Source: Halichondria panicea
Lineage: Eukaryota > Porifera > Demospongiae > Suberitida > Halichondriidae
Assembly (NCBI RefSeq): GCF_963675165.1
Contig: NC_087388.1
Location: 6,419,651 to 6,483,650 of the forward strand
Length of the DNA: 64,000 nucleotides
Direction: 5' to 3'
In this document: piece by piece, positions 18,101-29,973 of the stretch
Layout: each line of letters starts with the position of its first letter
Position numbering within the stretch: position 1 is the first letter of the stretch
Translations under genes and position numbers: made by a program
Notes under the pieces: generated by a model
What the model saw: the letters and a program-made list of their open reading frames with translations, nothing else
Databases searched by the model: none
What the model was told of the DNA's origin: nothing

Positions 18101-20452
18101 TGTCCACCGTCATTGCTCTGCCTAATGGCGGCTATCGTCTCTTCACAAAGGGAGCCTCAGAGATTGTACTGGCCAAGTGCTCTTCTACTATTTCTCAAGA
18201 TGGAAAGGTTTCTAATTTGTCAAAGGACGATCAGAAGGACATCGTGACTACCGTGGTTACGCCGATGGCAGAGAATGCCCTCAGGACCATTGCACTGGCT
18301 TACAGGTACTAACACTACATTGTGTGACTATTAACTCAATTTGCATGACAGTTTTTAAATAGCCTGTAACTTTAGTTCCGTTGCTCCAATTTCACTAATT
18401 TTGTGATTTTCTGAAAGCTCTCTATCAGATGGTATGATCAGCTCAAAAAATTTTATCGGGCCCACATTTGCACTTTTTCTCCACCTATATTTATTTCTGG
18501 CCTAGTGAATGGGCCTGTAGTGAATGTGTTTGATTCTGGCCTGGTGAGTGGGCCTGGACACGTAGTAAAATATATATATATATTTGATTCTGGCCTGGTG
18601 AGTGGGCCTGGACATGTAGTATAATATGTTTGTTTCTGGCCTAGTGAGTGGGCCTGTAGTGAATGTGTTTGATTCTGGCCTGGTGAGTGGGCCTGGACTT
18701 GTAATAAAAAAAGACACTACCTACTTCTCACAACTGACATCTTTTTTCTTTTTTTTTTACTACATGTCCAGGCCCACTCACCAGGCCAGAATCAAACACA
18801 TTCACTACAGGCCCACTCACTAGGCCAGAAACAAACCCTTTTTTTTACTAAATGTCCAGGCCCACTCACTAGGCCAGAAACAAATATATATATATTTTTT
18901 ACTACGTGTCCAGGCCCACTCACCAGGCCCGAATCAAACACATTCACTACAGGCCCACTCACTAGGCCAGAAACAAGCAGTCGATAGCAGGCCTTCTTTT
19001 CTATGAAGGCTGGTGAAGGAGGCTAGGCATAGCCCGGCACCCGTTCCCAATGGGTGCCACGCCCAACTAGTGCTGCATGGCTTTATAGCCCACGTTTTTT
19101 TGTTAAAATTGGCTTCAAAAATGACTATTGATTTTAGTACACCATCTGAAAGAGCTCACTTTAAGCTACCAGAAAATGTTTATAATGTTGAAAATGGACA
19201 ATCCAAACCCAAGTTATGGCCGTTCAAAGATGCGTAGTCATATATGTGTGTACGGTAGCTATCATTGACTGCTTTGTGTGCTGATCACAGGGACTTCCCC
19301 CCCGCTGGAGAGGGTGGTACTGAGATCACCTCCATAGAGCCGGAGTGGGACGATGAAGAGTCCATTGTCAATAACCTCACTCTCCTGGCCATTGTAGGCA
19401 TCCAAGACCCAGTCAGACCTGAGGTAAGAGAGACACACACTTAGTCTGTCTAAATCTGTGTTTGGCCATAATTTTGTAGAGGAGTTTTGATATTCTGTAT
19501 GTTGTGTATAGCAGGGAATTTTCGTGGGATAAAAATTCGTTATTTTCATGGGCAAGCTGACCTCCACAAAACGTATGCAATGCAGTGCAGGCAATGAAGT
19601 CAAAATCTCCCCATATTCAAACTAACAAAATTTTTACCCTGCGAAAATGACTATGTAACCTTGCCCCATACCTACCTACTGTACATGCACAAGCTGGGAA
19701 GATAATAGCAATGTTTCACCAATATTCGAAGCCTGTAGACTAGTACGATAAATCATGTGATATCTAGAACACATTGTTGTTTAATGATATTCATTGCTAT
19801 CATCCTGTTATCCATCCAGCTGCATCCTGTACTAGTGTCCATGTATGAATAGGATACATTTTTATTATCTCCACATCCTCTGCCAATTTGTCCATTTTAG
19901 GAAGTTCTATGTTAAGTTTCTCATACTTTGCAAAATGCCAAATCACTGGCAGTGTTAGTTACGAATCACCAACAGTCAACTTCAGATTGGAATTTCCTGT
20001 CATTTATCTCACAATAAACATCCCTATATCTATACTATCAGTGATTGCCGATATTCTGAAGTGGTGGTCAATCCTCAATCCAATACACACACAAAGTTGT
20101 CTCTTTTATTTTAGTAATCTAATGTCTAAGAGGTGGTTATTTTCTGTCTAGAGGTGGTTAGTACCAACCACCACCACCAACCAGTGTGGGCACTTCCCTG
20201 CAATGGTAAATGTACTAGTAGCTTTCTTATATATAATGCAAGCAAAAAGGTTATTTTATATTAAATCTCTGTAGGTCCCAGGTTGCATTGAGAGCTGTCA
20301 GAATGCTGGTATCACAGTTCGTATGGTAACCGGGGACAACATAGACACGGCTCGTGCGATTGCCTTCAAGTGTGGCATCATCAACAAGGGAGATGGATAC
20401 CTCGTCATGGAGGGCAAGGAGTTCAACAAGAAGATACGAGATCAATCTGGAG

Positions 20453-20485
<33 letters not shown>

Positions 20486-23164
20486 GGGGGGGTGGCGTGT
20501 GGGGAGGGCTTATAGGCTAATAATTATGGACAAGCTACATGTAGCACACATAGAAGCCTTACATACGTTCACTGGATTAATTAGTTTCCTTTATTGTCCA
20601 TGAACACACTCAATAATATTCGTGCAGCCTATACAAGTAGATCGTGATCCTTATAGGCTCCTAAAAGAGTTAGCATAATTATGTGTTTCAGTTCCTTAAT
20701 TTACTGTCAATACAAAATTAATGTTTCCCCCTCGCCCTTGTATGATTACCCCCTCCTCTCTCTGTTTAGATAAACCCTGAGAAGTTTGACCGCATCTGGC
20801 CACACCTCCGAGTGCTAGCACGCTCCTCACCAACTGACAAACATATACTAGTCGATGGTATTATCCAATCACGTCTCACCAAGAACAGAGAGGTTGTCGC
20901 GGTAACAGGAGACGGAACAAACGATGGACCTGCTCTCAAGAGAGCTGATGTTGGATTTGCAATGGTGAGAATTGTTGAAACGTATTTTGTAGCTCTTGGT
21001 ATGACCTTTCAAATGGATACAGAAAGCAAGTGTTGTGGATTGCTTTGTAATTAATGTGGGTAGCTTTGGCCTATTATTCACTTGTATACTTATACAGAGG
21101 TGGCCTTTGTTGAGGGGTTGTTCTGCACACAAACTATTCATTTGGGACCTGGCCTTTACATGTATATCGCACGTATTTTAACCTTTCTTTAAATGTGACC
21201 ATTAAGAGTGACCCCACTGTATTGGATATGAGTGATGTACTCTATAATAATTATAACTAAGACACTAATATTATAATTAATAGGGTATTATAATTATTAT
21301 TCGACACTAATAGGGTATTGCTGGTACTGACGTTGCTAAGGAAGCATGTGACATCATCCTCATTGACGATAACTTTGCCTCCATCGTCAGGGCAGTCATG
21401 TGGGGTCGTAACGTCTACGACTCCATTTCGAAATTTCTCCAATTTCAATTAACCGTGAACGTAGTAGCCGTTGTACTTGCTCTCATCTCCGCTATAACGA
21501 TCGGGGACACACCCCTTCGTGCCGTACAACTGCTGTGGGTCAATCTCATCATGGACACTCTCGCATCTCTTGCCTTGTCTACGGAATCGCCGACTCCGCA
21601 TCTTTTGGAAAGGAAGCCATATGGTCGCAATAAGGCGCTTGTTTCCCCACATATGTGGTTGTTCATTCTAGGTCACTCTTTGTATCAACTGGCTGTCATG
21701 TTTGTACTTCTGTATGCTGGACCGATGCTCTTTGATATCGATGATGGAAAGAATCGTGAGCTGCGGGCCACTCCTGGCATGCACTTCACACTCATCTTTA
21801 ACACCTTCGTTTTTATGCAGGTGGGTGTGGCTTGTAGGTGTGGTCCCACTGGGCAGAAATACTGTATTGTGTTGTGTTGTTTGTCTGTTCCATTTGCCTT
21901 TGATTGAAATGTCTTCCAAGTTTTGACTACTTAAGTGCTCATAACTCGAGTTAAGTTTGTGCGTTTTCTCAATTAAAACATCCATTTTGTAGCTCTTTGA
22001 AAGGCCAATCTATTGATATTGCTACTAGATTGAATCATTGGCTGCTTACCAAAATAGGTCTTATGAGCATAATTAATGTTGTTTGTCTTCACAGTATGAT
22101 CTCTGAGCAGTGTACATGTATTATAAAAAAAAATTACTGTTACACTGTTTTTTTATTTTTAGATTTTCAACGAGATCAACGCTCGTAAGGTCCACGGTGA
22201 GCGCAATGTGTTTAGCGGGATCTTCAAAAACTGGATCTTCGTAGCCGTGATGATAGTGCAAGTTTCTGTCCAGATCATCATCGCTCAGTTTGGATCATTT
22301 GTGTTCAACACCAGTGGGCTGAACTGGGAGCTGTGGATGTGGTCCATCTTCATAGGTTCTACTGAGCTCATCGTTTGGCAGGTAGGGGGCGTGGTTATAT
22401 AATTATGGCGTAATAGTGACAAGTGTGACATTTTAGATTTGAAGTTCGGGTAGTCTAATTTCAATCATTTTGTGGTTTTTTTAAAAGCTGTAACGGAGTT
22501 CTTTCAGACATAATTATTGTGCCTACAATTTGATGATTTATCTTTCCGACCCCCCCCCCTTCAGTTGTACCTGTTCATTCCATTGGATGCCCTCCAGTGG
22601 TTGCTCAGGAGCATTCTAGTAATACTTCAGTTGAGGACACACCGTGAGCCACAGGATCACGTTGACTATGAGGAGAATGATCCACTAGATGAAGAGACGA
22701 CACCAGCCCAAGTGCTGTGGATGAAGAGTCTCACTCGATTAAGGACACAGGTTAGGAAGGGGGTGTGGTTAGTGGGTGTGGTTGGGGGTGGTGGGTGGGT
22801 AAGTATACATACAGTGGAACCCATTTTAATGAAAAAGGCCAACTGTGTCAGATCTCAAATGAACAGTTTGTGTACAAAACAACCCCTCAACAAAGGCCAC
22901 CTCTGTATAAAGGCCAAAACACTTTGTTTCCCAAAGGTGTCCGTTATAGAGGTGATTCCACTGTCCTGTACTAATTACCTGTACTAATTAAGTATTAAAA
23001 TTATTATTATTTTCCACCCCTCTTAGATACGCGTGGTGAATGCATTCCGTTCTGGTCTTGATTCTGGTTCCGTGTGGTCCGGTTCCATTGCACACCTCCA
23101 CTCCACCCCCGTTCCTGCCCGCCGCTACAATAAACATCCGTCTGGATTAGAGACGGCGGTTTAG
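14091..23164 (+). CDS. Plasma-membrane Ca2+-transporting ATPase (PMCA)
   Basis: P2B-type pump that exports cytosolic Ca2+. Thirteen exons: 14091-14453, 14696-14944, 16055-16522, 16724-17278, 17724-17883, 18017-18305, 19291-19423, 20275-20454, 20770-20964, 21314-21820, 22163-22381, 22565-22750 and 23027-23164; 1213 aa. Key motifs are DEASLTGE (actuator domain), VPEGLPLAV (M4 ion site), [13 protein letters not shown] (phosphorylated Asp), KGASE (nucleotide binding), [23 protein letters not shown] (hinge) and [19 protein letters not shown] (M6). The actuator loop has an acidic [13 protein letters not shown] insert. The C-terminal tail [16 protein letters not shown] resembles the calmodulin-binding segment of vertebrate PMCAs. 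The protein ends in ETAV, a class I PDZ ligand like mammalian PMCA 'b' tails. Which ATP2B paralogue it matches cannot be said; a sponge gene may predate their split. Confidence 0.97.
15832..15945. mobile_element. Small inverted-repeat element in PMCA intron 2
   Basis: gaggtccgacacgagtaccctc and gaggtactcgtgtcgtacctcc form ~20-bp inverted ends about 110 bp apart. The interior is AT-rich with a small direct repeat (attagtcacatgc twice). Confidence 0.6.
17312..17482. mobile_element. Small inverted-repeat element in PMCA intron 4
   Basis: The left end tagcaggtatatttcgaggg and right end ccctcgaaatattagaccta are imperfect inverted repeats about 170 bp apart. Related ends occur at 19505-19650. Confidence 0.6.
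18358..19235. repeat. Family F fold-back copy split by nested insertions
   Basis: 18358-18487 is the left half (actttagttccgttgctcca, ttttctgaaagctc, then ccacctatat). The right half resumes at about 19082 (tagcccacgttttttt) and ends with agttatggccgttcaaa. About 600 bp of younger sequence interrupts it: a long palindrome and then a copy of the agcccggcacccgttccc repeat. Confidence 0.75.
18495..18975. repeat. Large palindrome built from ggcctggtgagtgggcctg units
   Basis: The left arm (18495-18712) has tandem copies of tctggcctggtgagtgggcc spaced by tatata or tagtgaatgtg blocks. The right arm (18742-18975) carries the same units inverted (aggcccactcaccaggccag). The two arms of about 220 bp are separated by about 30-40 bp. 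It lies within PMCA intron 6, so the pre-mRNA could form a long double-stranded hairpin. Confidence 0.85.
19505..19650. mobile_element. Small inverted-repeat element in PMCA intron 7
   Basis: tagcagggaattttcgtggg at the left and aatttttaccctgcgaaaat at the right are imperfect inverted ends. Together with 17312-17482 and 59975-60212 it points to related families of small non-coding elements. Confidence 0.5.
21090..21221. mobile_element. Short MITE, family C
   Basis: In PMCA intron 9. Contains tatacagaggtggcctttgt, a modified acacaaactattcatttggg core and a ccccactgta terminus. Confidence 0.65.
22812..22963. mobile_element. Short MITE, family C, with both ends intact
   Basis: In PMCA intron 12. 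It starts cagtggaaccc and ends attccactg, flanked by TA-like dinucleotides, in inverted orientation relative to the copy at 46595. The CAGT ends and TA flanks suggest a Tc1/mariner-type non-autonomous element (inference). Confidence 0.75.
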
Positions 23165-23637
23165 AAACAAACACTGTTTAGACGTGATAGTAAAGTGTCG
23201 TAGTAACGAACCTCTTATGAATTATTACTATAGCCTGTAATTAAATAATTATTTGTGCAGTGTGTTGTTCTATAAAAATTATTGTCTTATGTTGAGACTT
23301 TTTGTTAACCTTTTGTGTTTGGTGTTTATCGATTCAAACTTTAATATGAGCAGTTAACGGGACAGTCTAGCCTCTCCTTTGCAGACCTTGGATTGAAGAG
23401 AAGACATATATTACATAATTATATATATTGCAGTATCGCAGTTTAAATTTTCGGATGATAAGACGAACATTTCCACCATTCTCTGTATACACAAATGTAC
23501 CAACCATTTATTAATTATTATCACCGTCACATTTTTGTAATAAATTCAGATCCACAAAACAAATTGAAGACATTCTGTGAGCTAGCTAGGTAGTCAGTTA
23601 GCTAGCATGTATAGTGTCCACTAGAATGAGTTAGATG
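23165..23637. other. Intergenic: facing 3' ends of PMCA and TMEM258
   Basis: AT-rich, non-coding 3'UTR and intergenic sequence between convergent genes. Several aataaa-like sites are present (for example aataaattc at about 23539). No other feature was seen. Confidence 0.6.
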
Positions 23638-24238
23638 TCAGATGAATATTCCAACCCAGAGCAATAGGAAGGTGCCACCAAAGCCCAGGAACAATGCAGA
23701 CCACAGAGAGAGGAGGAGCTCCTTAGGGAGGTTGCGGGAGAACTTGGTACTAGTCACTTCATATCTAGAGAGAGTGGGTTAAGGAAGAAACAGTCTGTGT
23801 GGTGTGTGTGTGCGTGGGTGGGAGTGTGTGTGTGTGGGGGGGAGTGTGTGTGTGTGCGTGGGTGGGAGTGTGTGTGTGTGTGTGGGGGGAGTGTGGCTGT
23901 GTGTGTGAACAGAGTACAAAAACGTCCTAACGACACCACACACACTAAGCACACAACTACACCATCCGCCCACTCATACAGTAGGATACACAAAGAACCA
24001 GGCCATGAAGAAGAGACCAATACTGAGCAGAGTGATGGCCAGGTGGGGGTACACCGATGGATTCACTGGGCTCACGTAGCGAACCATAGAATCCAAATCC
24101 TGTGTGACCAATACAATAACATAATTATTATGTGTATGGACATGTGTATTGTACTGGATCCTAAGGCTTGGTTCTGGAATTGGCTATGAAATATGAAGGG
24201 GTAGTCTGTTAGTATGACTCTGAACTCACCAAACTCAT
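23638..24238 (-). CDS. TMEM258: TMEM258, small oligosaccharyltransferase subunit
   Basis: Two-span ER-membrane subunit of the OST complex. Three exons: 24230-24238 (only Met-Ser-Leu), 23990-24099 and 23638-23764; 81 aa against 79 in human. Diagnostic strings are [41 protein letters not shown] and [12 protein letters not shown]. The Val codon of FFVYEV is split across the last intron, which fixes the donor at GT|gtatcc. It faces the PMCA gene tail to tail and is divergent from ARPC4. Confidence 0.95.
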
Positions 24239-24496
24239 TGTGATGATCTTCTAGAGACGAATTATCAAGCTTTAAAGAAGTCCCAAAGAATCGACTGCAG
24301 CATGGAGGATGGTGTGCTTTAAGTAGAAAACCACAAGGTTCACAAAGGTCGAATTGAGGTAGCAGGGTTCACAGAGGTCAATCTAATAAATGTCACGTGC
24401 TGCAGCAAAGGTTTCTTTAATTAGCTCTAAAAGGACTGCCTCTCTGTACGGCTATTATTAAGCAGTGGACGTGTATACAACAAGCTCAGTGCGATC
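24239..24496. promoter_or_regulatory. Shared divergent promoter TMEM258/ARPC4
   Basis: 258 bp between divergent start codons. It contains a short near-direct repeat (aggttcacaaaggtcgaatt and gggttcacagaggtcaatct). No core promoter motif was identified. Confidence 0.5.
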
Positions 24497-25874
24497 ATGG
24501 TAAGTCACACGCATTAGCTAAGACCTAGCAAGCCTTATATTAGCAGTAAATCCGCTGTAATCACTAAAAAATGGCTCAACCATGTCCCAACCCACACACA
24601 CCCAGGCTGCCACCCTCAAGCCCTACCTGAACGCTGTACGTTGCTCACTCACGGCTGCTATGTGTGTAGAGAACTTTGAGAGTCAAGTGGTGGAGCGTCA
24701 CAACAAACCAGAAGTTGAAGTCAGGTAAATACATGTATTGCGACCATATTAGGTCATTGTGTATCTGTCTGTTGTCCGTTTAAAGTACGTGTTGTTTTAG
24801 AGTCGAAATCGAAAACAATATAGAGATTTTGTGAGCATTAGTTCCCTTTAAATAGAGAGGTCAATAGTGATAGCATTGTAATTGTAGGGACAGTACTGAG
24901 TGGTCTCAATAGAGAGGTGGTCTCTTTAGGGAGGTCAATAGTGATAGCATTGTAGGGACAGTACTGAGTGGTCTCAATAGAGAGGTGGTCTCTTTAGGGA
25001 GGTCAATAGCATTAATGTAGAGACATGTTTCTCCTTCCATTGTAGGAGTAGCAAAGAGCTGCTCCTGACTCCGCTGATTGTCAGTAGGAACGAAAAGGAG
25101 AAAGTTCAGATTGAGGCCTCGATTAACTCCATTCGAGTCTCCATAGCAATCAAACAGGTGAGCAAAGGGTTAATTTAACAGTTATTTTTCTGGTGTGTGT
25201 GTGTATATCAACGAAAAAAAAAGTGATAAATTCTGTTTTTCTCTTCTGTTAGGCTGATGAGATTGAGAAGATTTTGTGTAAGAAATTCATGCGCTTCATG
25301 ATGATGAGAGCAGAACACTTCTTCATCCTCCGACGCAAGCCAGTCGATGTGAGTGATGAGTTGTTTTTGTTGTTCTGTTAATTAAGTTTCTAAAGTGATG
25401 ATCATTACCTGTTTTTGTCCTCTTGTACACAGGGCTATGACATCAGTTTCCTTATTACAAACTTCCACACGGAACAAATGTTCAAGCACAAGTTGGTCGA
25501 CTTCGTAGTTCAGGTACCCCCTCACACACACACACACACACTTAACTGTTCGTGCCACGTACCTTACTCCCCCTCACCACACACACCCTAACACACCCTC
25601 ACAGTTTATGGAGGACATTGACAAGGAGATCAGTGAGATGAAGATCACACTCAACGCAAGAGCTCGTGTCGTGGCAGAGGAGTTCCTCAAAAATGTGAGA
25701 ATCAGTATTTCGATAATTTATTACACCAAGCCGGATTAAAGACCTCGTGTAAACGGGACTTACAGTTTACAATTTACAGCTGAAGTTAGTCGTTTGCTTC
25801 TGTCTAAATTCACAGGCTTTATTTGACTGTCACTGTTTGTAACTTGTTGTGTGTTTTCTTTTCTGCAGTTTTAA
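24497..25874 (+). CDS. ARPC4: Arp2/3 complex subunit 4
   Basis: Core subunit (p20) of the actin-branching Arp2/3 complex. Seven exons: 24497-24499, 24606-24724, 25046-25157, 25253-25348, 25433-25513, 25605-25694 and 25869-25874; exactly 168 aa, the human length. Nearly every block is recognisable: [76 protein letters not shown] and [18 protein letters not shown]. The first coding exon is the ATG alone and the last is one Phe codon plus the stop. Both are supported by good gtaagt and tctgcag sites and by frame. Confidence 0.96.
24853..25013. repeat. ~66-bp tandem repeat (about 2.4 units)
   Basis: Unit gaggtcaatagtgatagcat ... cagtactgagtggtctcaat agagaggtggtctcttta, in an ARPC4 intron. The same unit occurs inverted at 55834-55996, and a fragment lies at about 14965-15000. 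Confidence 0.85.
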
Positions 25875-26459
25875 GCTCGAGTTTCAATGGACACAAGTAG
25901 ATGGTTCCCTAGCAGAATTATTGTTAGTTTTGATTTGCGTGTATTTATAGATGTGAATTTGTACCACATACATGTACAATAATTAAATTTTATTATAATT
26001 ATTATTATTGACTTTTAATGTTCAATGGGTTGAGGCCAGACCTCAAGGGGATAAGTATATGCCGTGTCGTTCATGAGCATATCCGACATAATTATAATTA
26101 TGATGGAGGGCTGGATTAGCTGGGCGGAGCCCGGCACCCGTTCCCGTCAGGGACGATCGGGCTCCGCCCAACTAGGGCTGGATAGCTTCGTCCCCACACC
26201 CACTTATTACCTGCCATTTTGGTTGATGTCATTGTGCAAAACTTAATGAAATGATCTTTACCAAAAATGGACATTGATGCCAAAAATTATTTCGAGCTAT
26301 TTTTTTAATTAATTTTAATTATATATAATTTTAACACAATAATTATAGCTAGCTAGCTGGAGTTGTGCTGAAGAGTCACATGCACCTGCAACCCACACAA
26401 ATCATGAAAAGAAGCCCTACTAAAAGTAAACATGTGTAATAACAAAATGAATACAGTTA
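25875..26459. other. Intergenic between ARPC4 and PPT2-like gene
   Basis: Facing 3' ends. Holds an AT-rich 3'UTR-like stretch with aattataat repeats and one GC-rich hairpin element (26101-26190). No coding sequence was seen. Confidence 0.6.
26101..26190. repeat. GC-rich hairpin repeat (agcccggcacccgttccc family)
   Basis: GGGCGGAGCCCG at 26122-26133 pairs perfectly with CGGGCTCCGCCC at 26158-26169, and an inner tccc/ggga stem can form. A relative lies at 19010-19085, sharing agcccggcacccgttccc and gcccaacta, with its own ggcaccc/gggtgcc hairpin. Family unknown. Confidence 0.7.
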
Positions 26460-27141
26460 TTAGAGGTAGGGGGCAATGCAGCAGTCAAATACATCCTTGT
26501 TTCCATGCCACTGTGTGTGCTGCACCCCAGGGATGATGTGGCTGTGGATGGCCCCTCTTGAGTGGAGAGTTTGGAGACCAAACGTGTTCTTTACAAAATA
26601 CTGCAAAAGGAAACATTCCACTCACATTCGTAGAATTTCGTGCAATTAGCTAATTACACACTTTTTGATTTTCCATGTCAATAATTATCTCGTTCTCATC
26701 ATAGAATGCAAATTGGCTGCAGGAAAGAGGATCGATAGCTGTCATCGTGAATGATTCCAGCAGCTCACCTTGACTGCCAGGGAGTGATGACACCATCGTC
26801 AGGGCCACCAGTCAACACCAGCTGCTCAACCCGCTCAAAGTTGGTCTTGTGGGAGGAGTCACTAGGATGGTTGAGGGGGTAGAGGAAGGAACTGTACTCC
26901 TTGTAGAGCTCCCACTGATAGGGATCTGAGAGAAGATATAGATACTCAGATGAAACCTACCCCTCTAATAGTTGGCCACTGAAATATCCTGCCCCAATCT
27001 TGAGTATAACACGCTTGAGAGGAAAGGGATTGTGCATTATGCTGACCAACCACGCATAACTACACTCACTCATAAAGACCGTCCATAGCATGGTCTGGGA
27101 AGATGTTGTCCAGGTACACACTCTCTGCAGGGAGAAGGCTA

Positions 27142-28506
<1,365 letters not shown>

Positions 28507-28589
<83 letters not shown>
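28507..28589. repeat. (CA)n tract between L1 and L2
   Basis: 83 bp of pure CA. It replaces the ~3.4-kb body found after L2-L4, at the exact place where the full copies have a short internal cacacac. Confidence 0.95.
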
Positions 28590-28591
<2 letters not shown>

Positions 28592-29973
28592 CTATCTATT
28601 TGATGCCTGTTGCTAATTCTAAGAACCAAAATTTGAGGTTAATGTTTGTTGTATGCTTGCTTCAGTTTAACCACATAGAAGAACCCACATTCCCCAATCC
28701 CACTATCAACTACATGTACCACAAAACCTGACCCAGACAATACAGGGTTGTACTTTATACCTAAGCCCCCCTCAGAAGTTTTCTTTTAAAAGCCAACTTG
28801 AAGTATCACAGCAACCAATATCAAGTCCAAGTTAGAAGATAAGTCTTATAATTTATGTCAGCTTGACCTCAACATTTTACAGCTTTACAATAATTATTCA
28901 GCATGGCCCCAATGTGAATAGATGTACAATAACTATTGGGTGTTATATAGCACTGTAGTTGCATGTGTATGTGACTGAATGCAACAGATGAATGGGGAGA
29001 GTTGGTGCACCATTAAAGACTCTTTAACCCATCATTCTCGGCTCTCCAGGCCGAGCATCTGTGTGCTTTTCTGTTTCTGTCTGTTTCTGTGTTGTGTGTA
29101 CCTTTAGTCAATTAAAGAAATCAGATCAGCATGACCACCCCCCAGTAACATACATGTGTACATAGATAACTAATTATGAGTACAGTACTGTAATCTATAA
29201 ATATAGTAGAATGTGTAATAATGTAAAGTAATACTAAGGATAAAGAAAAGGCACAGCGCTGACAGCATTTTTCTTAAAAAAGCACAGAAAGACACATACA
29301 TGTAACAGGTCAAATTCTATCAATTACTACATCTACATGTACATATAATTACCCAAACCCCCCCCCCCTGGCCTCCCTTGAGAGTAGTTAAAACCAGCAG
29401 ATTAGACCCAAAAAACACAATTCATGCAAGTAAAGACTAGATCACAAGAGTTGAAGGTAATAAAGTACAAATAAATAAAACTACATATTAGTATAATAAT
29501 AGTTAGAAGCATGAATATAAATAATAGCTAGCTAGCTTACCAGCTTGAAATTAGTTATTCCTGCAACCATTCATGTCTCATAAGTTTAATTTGTAAATGC
29601 ATTATAAGGAAATAGGAGAGGTGGTTACCCAATTCTACGGTCAGATAAGGCAGTTCCTCGCAATTTATTTTTTCGTTTCAACCCCTCCAACACACACGTG
29701 CTCCTCGAGTACGGGGCTGAGTCTGTGGCGTTGGGTCTATGCCCTCTGGCATTGCGCCTTATGTGGCTGGGCCTCTCGTTTCGGGCTCAGTCGAGGAATC
29801 TGGTTTCGATATGAAGTCACTGCCCTTAGTTTATGTGGTCCACTTCTCACAACCCTAGGTTATTTAACTGAAATTTATTTAACTGAAAACCAATTAATTT
29901 GAAGAGACTGAATGGCTACTTGAATATCGGCTATATACATACTGAATTTCAACACTTAAATGTTTTCACAGCC

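Noticed and set aside
20150-20210. ggtggttagtaccaaccacc palindrome as an operator-like site
   Set aside because: A related repeat occurs near 47305-47345 in another intron, so it is better read as a dispersed repeat; there is no regulatory evidence.
26965-26967. TAG in PPT2 as programmed readthrough or recoding
   Set aside because: There is no supporting signal and the gene also lacks its 5' exons, so decay, an allele or a sequence error is simpler.
29597-29902. 101-codon frame spanning the L/body junction of the PLE
   Set aside because: It runs through the non-coding leader and GC-rich region, is replaced by THTHTH in solo L copies, and shows no domain.
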